A stretch of 64,000 nucleotides of DNA from Isoetes taiwanensis. Taxonomy: Eukaryota > Streptophyta > Lycopodiopsida > Isoetales > Isoetaceae. Made by a program: the position numbers and the translations under genes. Location of the stretch: the NCBI GenBank assembly GCA_021234155.1, contig JAJEKV010000041.1, positions 1,738,447 to 1,802,446 on the forward strand, in the 5' to 3' direction. This document shows, piece by piece, positions 24,390 to 34,180 of the stretch (within the stretch, counting starts at the first letter, position 1; the number at the start of each line of letters is the position of its first letter). The notes under the pieces were generated by a model, which saw only the letters and a program-made list of their open reading frames with translations, ran no database searches and had not been told where the DNA came from.

Positions 24390-24478
24390 TGTTGCATGCA
24401 TGTTGCATGTTCTATCTTGCATGCATGTTCCATCTTGCATGCATGTTCTACCTTGCATGCATGTCAAGCATGCATATA
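24390..24478. repeat. 18-bp minisatellite rich in TTGCATGCATG
   Basis: Units CTTGCATGCATGTTC(C/T)A(T/C) occupy 24416-24433 and 24434-24451, with a variant unit 24452-24469 and degenerate copies before. Each unit has the CATGCATG palindrome, the core of plant RY-type elements. Confidence 0.8.
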
Positions 24479-24531
24479 CGGACATGAGTACGCATACTGG
24501 CCCATCAAGTGGCCAGGATCGTTACAATATG

Positions 24532-25754
24532 CCGTACTCATAGCAAGCTTGGTTTGGATGGTGGTAAAGAAATCTTTCCAGAATGCGCTTACGAATTTGG
24601 GATCCCTGTTGGATACAATGACTCGTGGCATTCCGTGCAATCTGAAGATCTCCTTTGCAAATAGCAAAGCGGTATCGAAGGCTGTATCTGTGGTGCGACA
24701 TGGCAAGAAATGAGCCATTTTCGACAATTTGTCGACCACTACCATCAATGCATCATATCCACGGAGAGTACGTGGAAGGCCCACAATGAAATCCATGGTT
24801 ATCACTTCCCACTTAGCGTTGGGCACATCCAGAGGTTGCAACTCTCCTGGAATCCTTAATTGCTCAGTCTTGGTTTGTTGACACACTTGACACTGCTTAA
24901 TGTACCTGGCAATGTCCTTCTTCATGGAAGGCCAAAAATAACTGGAGCGGATCTTAAAGTAGGTCTTCATAAAACCTGCATGTCCAGCTATAGGGCTGTT
25001 GTGCATGTCATGGAGAATTAGCTTACGTACTCCTGAAGTCTCAGGTACACACAACTTATCCTTGTAATATAACAAGTTGCCCTCTTTCTTATACGAACGG
25101 AAAGTTTCGCGTTCTTTATCTGTGCGTGCCTCCTTAGCCAAACTATCCCAAACATCACGGAACTCGGGATCTGCGGCCAAAGACTGTTCTATCTGTTTCC
25201 CAAACTCACTAGTGAGTGTGGAAATTGCATTACAATGGGTTCGGGTTACTAAGGGATGGCGTGACAATGCATCCGCAACCACATTGTGCTTCCCAGGTTT
25301 ATACGTAATGTCAAAATCATACTCCTCTAGAAATTCCATCCATCTTCTCTGACGGAGGTTGAGATTCGGTTGGGTGGATAGATAACGGAGACTCTGATGA
25401 TCTATATCAAGTTGAAATCTTCTACCAAGAAGGTAGTGTCTCCATAAACGCAGAGCGCGGACAACGGCTAACAACTCCTGGTCATGGGTAGGGTATCGCT
25501 GCTCAGTCTCGTTCATTTTCTTCGAATCATAGGCAATAACCCTCCCCATTTTAAGGTTAACCCGACGACCATGAGTATGTCTGATTTTTCCACTGGCTAA
25601 AGTGACAGGTTTCGGTCGGGACCTCAAAGTCTCAAGCTGCAATACCTGGGCCATTCTAGGAGAAGCAAAATTATGTGTACTTCCCGTATCCATAAGAATT
25701 ATAAAAGGCTTACTGTCTACTTGACCGATGGTAGAAATAACAGCAGGCTGACTT
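24532..25754 (-). pseudogene. element C pol: protease joined directly to RNase H, then integrase core
   Basis: A retropepsin motif DTGS lies at 25690-25679. About 35 residues later (near 25560) the frame runs straight into RNase H sequence (RVIAYDSKKMNETEQRY, HYLLGRRFQLDIDHQSL) and ends with GKHNVVADALSRH. All of RT and the start of RNase H, including its first catalytic Asp, are missing, so about 1.2 kb or more was deleted without breaking the frame. The integrase follows, with the zinc-binding H-H-C-C segment ending CQVCQQ, and the first Asp in TMDFIVGLP. The second catalytic site reads VSNRDPKF, with Asn (AAC, 24610-24608) where Asp is invariant. The frame is interrupted at 24531 by insertion E. 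Confidence 0.92.
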
Positions 25755-27051
25755 TCAGCTTTGCCGGTTTCTATGGCTGAGGATATGAGACGCACCGTGA
25801 ATATAGTCGGGAGCCTCCTCCTCGACAGGTGGTGTAGACTCGAGATCGTCCCAATCGAGGTCGGCCATGGCCAACTGGGCAGTCTGTGTGACATAAGGGC
25901 AATTCTGCATGAAATGCCCGGGCCGCATACACCTATAACATGCTTTATCTCTGCGGAGCTGCTCTCGGGCCTCTTTGGGAATAGACTGTAAGAGGTTCCG
26001 AACTTCCTTACCGACATTGTTCGGTTTGTCGGGCATGTTGAAGGTGACTTTCTTTTCCTGGCGGCCGTTAGAGTTCTGCTGAGGGGGCCCCGGACTTGGT
26101 GAACGGCCCTTATAAGGTGTGTACGGGCGTGGCTGGGAGTAAGAGGCGGGGCGCTGGTACTGGTTTCGTGGTGCGTCCTCTTCAAGACTCAATGCCTTAG
26201 CCTCAGCCTCAGCAACTGATTTCGGGTCTATGGCCTTAACCATTCGTTTAATTGAGCCCTCCACCGCCCTCTTTTCATTCATTCCTGGCACATACAACCT
26301 CAAGCGCATGAATTCATCAGTGTAGGCCTGAACGGACATGTCCTTCTGCTCTAACCTGTAAAAAGTTTGAATCTGTTGGCATTTGTGCGCACGAGCACAT
26401 AATGCGACTTAAAAGCTTTGGCAAACTTTTTGAACTTGCACCTGCTTCTGTCCAGATGCTTGGCTCTGGCATAGCCCTTCCACCAAATACGAGCGGCTCC
26501 TGTAAGGTTTGTGGTGGCAACCTTTCCTGTATCCTTTTCTGTCATGCCATAGGATTTTCCAAACTCCTTCATCTCGTCCAACCAGGACTCTGCATTCAGC
26601 CCGCCCTTAGATTTCCCATCAAACTGGGCCAATTTCCTATTTTTCCATATACTGGTTATGGCCGTATCAACCGTCTTACGGTACTCTTTGTCCCGGCGCT
26701 TTGCATGGTCACCAGATGATACAGACGACTCAGAGGACACAGAAGTGGCTGATTGTGAGGATGTGGCACTATCCGTAGAGGAACTTCGACGACGTTTAGA
26801 ATGGTGCCTCCTTTGTGCGGGTACAGGGCCTGGTTCAGGTGCAGGTGGCGCTGTGGTGGTGGACTTGGCGGTAACGGAGGTAACTCCGGCCCATCCTCCT
26901 GTATATGCTGCAGTGGGTTGGCATTCAACACATAAGCTTGCAGCTCTACTAACTGTCGCTTGATCAATAGGAGTTCCTGTTCAGGCGTTAGTCTGCTAGC
27001 ATTCGAGGGTGTCTGCCATGAGGCGTTACGTGCACCGTCTATATTGACCAT
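25755..27051 (-). pseudogene. element C gag with CCHC zinc knuckle, frameshifted
   Basis: The start codon is at 27051. An N-terminal leucine-rich stretch (LLLIKRQLVELQAYVL) and proline-rich linker shift frame near 26830. The capsid-like domain (26740-26351) has WLDEMKEFGKSYGMTE and AARIWWKGYARAK. A second shift near 26360 leads to DEFMRLRLYVPGMNE. The nucleocapsid has C-Y-R-C-M-R-P-G-H-F-M-Q-N-C, a complete CCHC knuckle (about 25945-25905). Gag packages the element RNA. The frame ends at 25755, overlapping the protease frame. Confidence 0.88.
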
Positions 27052-27307
27052 AAGAGGGTATAAGGAGAATTATTGTGATACCAAGTGTGACAAAGAAGAT
27101 CATTTTAAGTAGTGCTAGGAAAGAATAATAAAGACAATACAAGAGAATGAAAGAAAGGATCTTTATTATTAAGTCAAAGCAGCAGTTACATTAGAAATAT
27201 ATCTTTAACAAAACTTAGGGTTATATAGTATAGAGATAGTTATTATACATTGGGCAATTCTTAAACAACTCTTACTTAACCATAAGAAGAAACTGGAGAG
27301 ACCGGGC

Positions 27308-27825
27308 CTAGGGCTGCGCAAAAGGGTACAGGATAGAGTAGCGGACGCTCTCCCGTACGGCCCTGACTACCTTGTAGCGAGCCCATGCCTGGATAATAAC
27401 ATGCTGGTAGTCTAAGGTAGAACTGATAATGAGCAAGTTAAAAAGGTTTCTTAATGCAAAGAAAATCTCCCATAAATGGTCATTGGCGTCCGCAAAAGCT
27501 TCGTGCCTTGTCATTTCCCAGTAATCCCAGGTTCGACGAAGAGTTTGCTGTAAATGCTCAAAGGCCCGTTCTCGGAGAATGTTAACTATTTCCAAGCCTT
27601 TAGCTGAGTCATAGGGCTCCCCCTCTTGCACGGGTTCCCCTGATTCATAATCCTCATCCCGGTCCGGGTACTCCCCATATCGTTGGCCGTAGTCTTGGTC
27701 GGGAGGTCCTGGATCGTCCCTTCGTATGTCGTTGGTGATTCTTTCCTCGATTTCTGCGAGCTCATCGTCTACAAGACGGCAAGAATGAATATACGATGTG
27801 GAACAATTTCTTCTACTCTAACTCT
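27308..27825 (-). CDS. element C extra ORF C, unknown protein upstream of gag
   Basis: An open frame of about 170 codons without a clear ATG near its start. An acidic, proline-containing first part (EIEERITND, YGEYPDRDEDYESGE) is followed by a helical part rich in R, E, L and aromatic residues (TLRRTWDYWEMTRHEAF, VRAVRESVRYSILYP). The sequence just upstream, TTCTTGCCGTCTTGTAG/ACG, is a good splice acceptor, so it may be joined by splicing to ORF B, with an AT-rich intron at about 27780-27997. I know no matching family. Confidence 0.55.
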
Positions 27826-27997
27826 AAGGAAGAGAGATAAGCATTTGTAGGAGAAAGACAATTCAATGGTATTCCATAATACAATGAAATATAAGAAAAT
27901 AGTATACGTGATGGCTCCGTAGAGGACATGCCAATCAAAAATTACACATGCTTGAGTTGCCCAAAGGCTACATGCCTACAATGTATACTAGGAAGGT

Positions 27998-29397
27998 CTA
28001 GGAGCTAGGCCCCACATCCTGATCCCTAGGTATAGGAGGTGGTGGCAGCAGTCGATGACGTAACAAAGTCACCCCTGGGTCTACTGTGGCAGCTGCAATG
28101 GAGGCAACCTCTGGCGGATAGGCGGCAGCCAATGGGGCCGCCGTAAGGAGCTTCATACTCATCCATGGTGCGATATCCTGCCCCAATGCAGTGAGGGCAA
28201 GATCCCGTCGGACGAGTACGTAAGTAAGCGTGCGTAGGGAAGCTTCTTGTGCCCTGCCAACATGGAAAGAGCACGGAGGTTCCACCATGAAGCCTCGGCC
28301 TCTGGCCCTAAGTCCCGGGCTACAAAAAGGACTTGCCCCTGCCGAAAAGCTGATAGGAAGAAGCGGGTGAGGTGATTCCCCAACACCTTCCCCTGCGGGG
28401 TTTCCGACGTGGCAACCTTCTTATCTAGGTCCATAGGGACTTCTTCTTCCTTGAGTTCCTCCTGCTCTTCCTTCAAATGGGTAGGGTTATGGTATAGATC
28501 TTCTTTTTCCTCGTCCGAACCGGAGGGAACTTCGACCATATTAATATTTGGGACATGAGGCCCCATGGCTGTAAAGGCATCCGGTGAAGGCTGAGATGGC
28601 GGATCCTGTAACACCAGTTCCCGAAGCCGTAACAAAGTTTCGGCCAGCTCTATGGTCTCCTGATGGAACTGGAGTAGTTGCTGTACTTCCTGGGGAAGGT
28701 CAATAGGAGTAAAGTCAATGAAATCATCCATACAGTACTCCGCTAACTCATAGAGCACATGGTCCTTGCGTCGGCGCTTAAACCCGGCCACCATGTGATA
28801 AGTCCAGATGATATCATCCAAAAGAAGATACTCTTGCCCTTGGTGATACACAACTGGAAGGGCGTCTAACCCGGACAAGCGTGCAGCTTGTTCCCGACGT
28901 GGTGGCATCTCCTCTGCCAACTGCTTCCAACGGACGAAGTCACCCATGCCTATGTGCTCATCTTCTTCCTCATCGGAGGACTCGGGAAGTTTGCCTTTCT
29001 CGGCCGGCAATGTCTCATCCTCAACATACTGATCCATGAGGATGGCTAGGGCAAAGGCAACTTCAAGATATTGTCGCCCCTGGTGCTGAACAACTGGCGG
29101 CTGTTTACTCCATCTAAGTTTGCCCTTGAGCACATCATATGCGTGGGTGTCACCCCCAAGCATTTCTCGGACTACATCCCGTTCTAGGTACAGCTGGGGA
29201 GGTTCCCCGAAAGGAATACACAGAGGGAGCATCTCCTCTGTGTAAAACTGTAGGAATCCGGCATAATCTGGGTGCCGCTGCATATTAGAGATGAGGTCGA
29301 GGCGCTGGCATAGAAAGGGCTGTAAAAGGTCAAAGGGCACCTGAGGATCCCAATGCTCTCCATCCTGGTACTATGCAAGTAGATTGATGGCGGCCAT
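27998..29397 (-). pseudogene. element C extra ORF B, acidic protein of unknown function
   Basis: The first ATG (29397) is followed eight codons later by an in-frame TAG (29373-29371); beyond it the frame is open to 28159, about 400 residues. A one-base shift near 28280 would extend it to 27998, where the text (TYVLVRRDLALTALGQDI) looks more protein-like than the original frame. Two similar segments, QHQGRQYLEV and YHQGQEYLLL, suggest an internal repeat. Acidic runs occur at SSDEEEDEH, SGSDEEKEDLY and LKEEQEELKEEEV. Such runs occur in many histone-binding proteins, which is notable beside an H3-like ORF, but they are common elsewhere too. No family recognised. Confidence 0.6.
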
Positions 29398-29399
29398 GG

Positions 29400-29605
29400 G
29401 CGCTGGAAGAGAGGAGGGAAGAAGATGGACAGATATGGACAATTGAAAATGAAACCCTAGAGATCCTTTTACTCCCCTTTTTTTTTTTTAAAGTGATTTA
29501 TTTATCCGACACAAGCATTTTAGGTACATATAATACAAGGACAAAAATGTAAATTTCTATTTAATATAACAAAAATAGTTACAACGTAGACATTCTCAAA
29601 ACCCA
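29400..29605. other. short spacer between the H3-like ORF and ORF B
   Basis: AT-rich, with a poly(T) tract at about 29478-29490. No coding content. Confidence 0.5.
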
Positions 29606-30322
29606 CTAAGGACGCTCTCCCCGATTCCTGCGGGCCAGGGCCAAATCCTTTGGTATTATAGTGACTCTCTTTGCGTGGATAGCGCAAAGATTTGCATCAC
29701 CAAAAAGTGCCACCAAGTAGGCTTCTGCAGCCTCTTGAAGTGCTAGAATGGCAAAAGTCTGGAAGCGGAGGTCGGGTTTGAATTCTTGGGCTATCTCCCG
29801 TACCAACCTTTGAAAAGGCAGCTTCCGTATCAGAAGTTCCGTGGTCTTCTGGAACTTACGGATCTCCCGTAAGGCCACGGTGCCGGGTCTGAACCGGTGG
29901 GGCTTCTTTGGTGGAGCGGGTTTGGGAGTCGGGCCCCTGTGCGGTGGTATCGTCTTGCCCCCAACGACAGGATGGGGCCGGGAAGCATCCACCCGCTCCT
30001 GCCTCCGGCTGGAACTCGCATTCTTCCCAATAGCTCCGACAACCTTCAACTTCTCCTTGTACTGGCTGCCGGACCTATGGGCTACGCCTTTTCTCCGATG
30101 TTTAATGGGCGTCCTGTCCGTCTGGTTTGGCCCCTGCTCGGTCTCTGGTCCCCCATTACCTTGTTGGTCCTGTCGGGCCTTTTTCTCTCGTTCCCGTTGG
30201 AGTCTTTCCTGTTCCTCCCGGAACTTTCGAGCTCTCTGGAGGTCGGCTTCAACCTCAGCGTACCGTCGTTCTACAATGCGGCGAAGGAGTTCAGCGTGGT
30301 ATCGGTTGGTCGCTGGTTCATA
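29606..30322 (-). CDS. histone H3-like fold fused behind a coiled coil, inside element C
   Basis: The open frame of 238 codons ends at TAG 29608-29606; the upstream stop in frame is TGA 30325-30323. Residues about 10-50 are a charged coiled-coil segment ([17 protein letters not shown]). A basic linker follows, then from about 29908 to 29609 a near full histone fold: [37 protein letters not shown] (helix 1), DLRFQ loop, [15 protein letters not shown] (helix 2), [26 protein letters not shown]. Loop 1 has no insertion, unlike CENH3. The canonical N-terminal tail with K4, K9 and K27 is replaced by unrelated text; K36/K37 equivalents remain. There is no ATG in this frame, so it is probably the C-terminal part of ORF A. 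Function in the element is unknown. Confidence 0.93.
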   Translation of the reverse strand, partial: YEPATNRYHAELLRRIVERRYAEVEADLQRARKFREEQERLQREREKKARQDQQGNGGPETEQGPNQTDRTPIKHRRKGVAHRSGSQYKEKLKVVGAIGKNASSSRRQERVDASRPHPVVGGKTIPPHRGPTPKPAPPKKPHRFRPGTVALREIRKFQKTTELLIRKLPFQRLVREIAQEFKPDLRFQTFAILALQEAAEAYLVALFGDANLCAIHAKRVTIIPKDLALARRNRGERP

Positions 30323-31008
30323 TCAATCTGGATCGTCGTCAAATAATCCAGGCTGATGTCAGGAATCTCTCCCCACATGAAGCTCTGGGAAGCTTCATGC
30401 CATTCAAATGGGGGAATTTCGATTGCCCTGCCATCAATGACGGCGACTCCATCTCCTAAATACCTATACTCTTGACCTCGAGCCACCGTATCGGCTCGTT
30501 CTAGCTCTCTGCGGTCATCCTCCCTGGCCAAGTTCCGGATACGGTCGGCCTCTGTTCTTATGGCCTCCTCCTCAGAGTGTTCCTCACATTCAGGAGGGTA
30601 AAATTTAATCAACATCATGACCAAGTCAGGTTGCTCGGCCATGGTATAAGGAAGCTGTCGGAGATTCAACCTAACCAAAAACTGTTCCGAGTAATGATAT
30701 ATTGGATAGGGTATCCTAGCGTCATCAGCAAATCTGAGTACCAACTCATCCAGAAGTATATCAATCAAGGCAGGGTCAGTAGCCATATGCTGGGCGATTA
30801 AGGCATAAATCTGGGCTATGGTGAGGCCAGCGGGGTCCATGGTACTCTTAGTGGTGGCCATAACTATGGCGCTGGGGTCTAGGGCGGCAGGAAGTGAGGC
30901 GCTCGCGATTAGGAAGACGATAGGGGAGGCGCTAGGGGTAGAAGAGGCGGTAGAGAAAAACCAAGGTGCAAAAGCAGGGTCGGGTCCGGTAGCTGTGGCG
31001 GACGTCAA
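30271..31008 (-). CDS. element C extra ORF A, N-terminal part, leads into the H3-like frame
   Basis: 245 codons from ATG 31008; ATGs at 30861 and 30840 ([14 protein letters not shown]) are more likely starts because the first part is low-complexity. Helical text ([19 protein letters not shown]) is followed by an acidic charged stretch ([15 protein letters not shown]) and [20 protein letters not shown]. The frame overlaps the H3-like frame by 52 bases (30322-30271). Either one indel or a ribosomal frameshift would make a single protein of roughly 410-460 residues: N-terminal domain, coiled coil, H3 fold. It is the first coding region after the PBS. No family recognised for the N-terminal part. 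Confidence 0.7.
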   Translation of the reverse strand: MTSATATGPDPAFAPWFFSTASSTPSASPIVFLIASASLPAALDPSAIVMATTKSTMDPAGLTIAQIYALIAQHMATDPALIDILLDELVLRFADDARIPYPIYHYSEQFLVRLNLRQLPYTMAEQPDLVMMLIKFYPPECEEHSEEEAIRTEADRIRNLAREDDRRELERADTVARGQEYRYLGDGVAVIDGRAIEIPPFEWHEASQSFMWGEIPDISLDYLTTIQIDMNQRPTDTTLNSFAAL

Positions 31009-31522
31009 ACCTAGCGGGCGGAGGCGCTGTAAAATAGGGGAGGGGTAAAAAATTTAACGGCCGCCTAACCTTTAAATTTTAAAAATTGTCTTGTAAAATT
31101 TTTTTTTTTAAATTTATACGGCGGAAATACGCGCGATTATACGGTCGGGCGCCGACGGCATTATACGCGTTCCTACCACAGCTGTAAGTCGATGAAAAGC
31201 AAGCGGCGCCCGAGTTGACTTTCGGGGCCCCTCCTTGACCCGCTTCCGCCTGCTGATGACCCTCCTAGGGTATTTGAGTATGCCCGATCCATTGGAACCA
31301 CTTTCGCCTTCATCTGAGCTACCCACAAAAAGTTATGGTCCTCCCAAACTTGGGTCCTCCAGTCGCCCTAAACTTTTAAGACTTACAATGTATTACATCA
31401 ACCTAGCACAAAACCAAACATCAAAGAATTAAACAGTCCCACTAATTTAATCTCCCACCTAACTACCGAACTAACGAGTTAGGTTTTGGTCAGTGATATG
31501 ATTTCGAGCAACCGAAATCACG
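31009..31522. other. leader of element C between PBS and ORF A
   Basis: Contains GC-rich stretches with CGCG and CGGCGCC motifs and an A/T tract at about 31073-31115. No supported ORF on the element's strand. Confidence 0.5.
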
Positions 31523-31534
31523 GCTCTGATACCA
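31523..31534 (-). promoter_or_regulatory. primer binding site of element C
   Basis: GCTCTGATACCA on the plus strand is TGGTATCAGAGC on the element strand, one base after the 5' LTR end: initiator tRNA-Met type. Confidence 0.92.
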
Positions 31535-31535
31535 C

Positions 31536-33127
31536 TGTGACGCTCCCTGAACATATACGACACTCGGGCGTATACATACAGGGACTTTCCCCTCCCATGG
31601 CAACCAACTCGCCACGAACAGGGCCCTCCGTCTAACTCGGGCCATCTATAAAAAGATGCTCGAGTGAAGGACACAGAGGGGTCATTCGGCCCACACCTTC
31701 AATGGGGCTCCTATGTCGCGGAAGCGTGAATACCAGGTTAGCACACAGCATAATCATATCATAAAATACCACCACGAGGGGTGGCACATCCATCCAAGTG
31801 ACAACAACAAAGAATATGCATTTAATACTAGGGAAAACACCCCAAACCCATGGTTCTACCCCGGCTCAGACTCCAGTGAGGATCGACTGACGGCGAGGTC
31901 TCAAGAGATCAGCAGACCGAATCTTAGCATGGCGTTGGCTGGCATGGAACATTGGCTAGGGTTGTCCACTCCATCCGCCCCTCCTGTGCACACTTTGCAG
32001 ATGAGTCGAATCATGCTATGGCATCACTATAGCCTTCCGGAGTCGCAGACTCAAGGTATCACCCTTCGAGCCTACTCCAGGGTTCATGACGCCCCGGTCC
32101 GATGAGGTAGGTCAGGGAAGTGTCCCCTTCCAGGATCACAGTGGTTCCATGGGTGAGCTAGAGAATACGTGGGCCGCATCAGCGACCCCCGCATCCATAC
32201 CCGACTTAGTCACCCTAAATCTACTCAAAGTACAGGGTGCCCCATTCGGGTCACACCTCTGCACCCAGGGAGTGTCAGACCCATACCCGGCCCTCTACGT
32301 GACCGGCTATCAGGCCTAGCCCACTGTAGGAGTCTCAGGAGCCTTGTATGTTTGTGCAAGACCCCACCCCCACTTCACCACTGTGTCCCTTCTCTGGTAC
32401 TAAGCAATTCCATAGCATCCACGACTCGATGGTCTCTTGTGCACAGGCCGCATTAATTGGGAATTAAAGGAGCTACTAGGAGCATACTAAAGCATGAAGC
32501 ACAGAGGTCTCTACCCCCCTCTAATCCCTACTTTACGGAAGACTAACAGAGATATTTTCATAGATTCATCCATCCATTCATAATAACCATAATCCATAAT
32601 TGAAATGTAAATCCTAAATATCAAAGAAGGGTTAATCCTAAGTAAGAACAACCAGAGAAGACTCAAAGAACTTAACTGAAGTGCTAGCCTTAAAGATATT
32701 AACTAGATTATCTACTAACCCGAGTTTCGACTTGATCCATTGTCATGAGGCGCCTCCTGTTCAGCAAAACTGGGGTGTTCAGCAACAGTTCCAGGTACTT
32801 GGGCGCTCAGTTGCTCCTCCTCCTGGCTCGATTTTGGGGTGAAATGGGGGTAGTGATCCACCTTGATGGCCCAAGTTAGCATTCCCATGCTGGCCAATCG
32901 AGTTTGGCCATGTGGCACCTTCCCAAGTAATCAATTAACTTAATTAAACTAATTAGACATTAATTCCTTAATTATAGGTTATTATCCTTAATAATTAATT
33001 TAGCATAGCTAAATTAATCCCTTTTAGGTCAACCCCCTAGGTTACAATACCCCATGGTGGTGTACCTTTATGGGGTGACATGTCAGTATATTTATACGTA
33101 TACCATATAAATACTTAGAACGTCACA
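31536..33127 (-). repeat. 5' LTR of element C
   Basis: 1592 bp. It differs from the 3' LTR by scattered substitutions and by lack of a short CCATCTCTCCGTAATCTGG-like stretch near 32757. It contains the same antisense 130-codon frame (31713-32105). Confidence 0.95.
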
Positions 33128-33132
33128 GTTAA
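33128..33132. repeat. right target-site duplication of element C (GTTAA)
   Basis: Matches 16120-16124. Confidence 0.85.
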
Positions 33133-34180
33133 TGAGATAAAAATCAACTATTGTTTCGTGTTGAAGCATGTGGCAATTTGTGGATGGGGTAAAGTCCTTA
33201 GTTATATCAATGCACCATTTCTAGTTTTAACATTTAGGAATTAAAATGGAGGGGGGCAATAACATGACATATATGCCAATCTCAAGCTTCATTTTAGGGA
33301 GATGGGCAAAGGAATCTCAAGCGTCATTATGAATTACATGGGCAGAGGTTTTGACCAGCTGACAATGTTGGGAACCTTGTTTCTTTTAAGTTACGTATAC
33401 GTATATTTGATCACGGGTTTTTGCAGGTTCTGAACATTTACGTATATCTGATCCCGTGTTTTTGTAGGTTCTGTTTATTACATTTCGAAATAGAATTAGC
33501 ATACAAACGCTAGTCTGACTTTCTTCATCAAGAGAATAGCCAAAGTACCACAATATCAATCAATTGCTTTAGACTTTTCCAGCAGGGCCAAATATTTCAT
33601 TATCAAAAACTGTATCACCACTGTACTTGAGCTCACCGTTATTTCACCTGCAGGCTCAACTCTCTCATGTGCAGTCTTTGGTCTCCTCGAAAGCTCTCCG
33701 CTAGATCTACCCTGTGGCATCAAAATTTCCAATATGAAAACTTACCATGTGAACCAATCTTCTATTTGAAGTTCGTGTCTTGAAAAGATAGAACCTAGAA
33801 AGAATAAGGCAAATAATCATATGACTGGAAAAGCCTATATAACACAAAATCTTAAGCTGCAAAAACAAAAGGTACCTGTAAAGTTTACCAAAAGGGGTTG
33901 CATATAGCCGCTTGAAGGACCAAACAGAGTGGTATGAGCAATATGAAGACAGTGCTTAGCTTGAACATAATCCTGCAAGGTATATATGGAGCAAGAGCTT
34001 TTGTAAAGAAGCTAGACACATCTATTAATTACATACCTTGCTAAGAAGCGTCTTCAAACAAACTGTCTTCAAGCTTTATATGTTATAAATTTCCAAACGA
34101 ATCACCTGGCCATAGCTCAATTCTATAGAGAGATGATATGCTGCAAATTCGGGCACAATTAGAATAAATGCACTTGATAA
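33133..34180. other. right flank of element C and possible 3' end of the aldo-keto reductase gene
   Basis: A diverged tandem pair of about 41 bp (ACGTATAT, TGATC, GTTTTTG, AGGTTCTG) lies at about 33398-33475. Exon-like stretches in the expected direction are present near 33870-33990 and 34105-34180, but I could not align them to the family. Confidence 0.3.

Larger units (their letters stand above)
19193..24526 (-). mobile_element. insertion E: 5.3 kb solo-LTR-like element inside the integrase of C
   Basis: The insertion begins TGTAACGAG and ends GATCGTTACA on the plus strand and is bracketed by ATATG (19188-19192 and 24527-24531). Removing it and one ATATG brings the two integrase halves into one frame. 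Both ends match element D: 24526 inward matches D's 3' LTR start, and 19193 inward matches D's 5' LTR end, so E is on the minus strand. No second copy of either end, no PBS and no gag or pol lies inside, so a single long LTR is the simplest reading. Nested material cannot be excluded. All inner open frames are short. Confidence 0.8.
16125..33127 (-). mobile_element. element C: 17.0 kb chromovirus-type LTR retrotransposon carrying a histone H3-like ORF
   Basis: Two LTRs (16125-17732 and 31536-33127) begin TGTGACG and end CGTCACA on both strands and are flanked by GTTAA. The PBS faces left at 31534-31523, so the element reads on the minus strand. Order: 5' LTR, PBS, ORF A with coiled coil and H3 fold (31008-29606), acidic ORF B (29397-27998), ORF C (27825-27308), gag (27051-25755), protease and RNase H fused by a deletion, integrase with chromodomain, PPT, 3' LTR. 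RT is missing and insertion E interrupts the integrase. The LTRs differ at a small number of sites and one indel, so the insertion is fairly young. Confidence 0.95.

Noticed and set aside
24390-24478. Array of regular repeats as a CRISPR-like structure
   Set aside because: Units are contiguous without unique spacers and lie in plant nuclear DNA; it is a minisatellite.
24464-24531. Integrase continuing in frame to a stop after LAMSTAY
   Set aside because: The last codons are insertion E read through; the target duplication marks the boundary at 24531.
29606-30049. CENH3 identity for the H3-like ORF because of its odd N-terminal tail
   Set aside because: Loop 1 has the canonical DLRFQ without insertion, and helix 2 follows H3 rather than CENH3 patterns. 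It is H3-like, not centromere-specific by sequence.
29841-30356. Plus-strand open frames of 171 and 149 codons opposite the H3-like region
   Set aside because: They mirror the GC-rich coding strand. The minus frame has clear H3 homology.
31538-33125. Element C as a plus-strand element with its 5' LTR on the left
   Set aside because: The PBS is next to the right LTR and reversed, the PPT is next to the left LTR, and all gag/pol motifs are on the minus strand.
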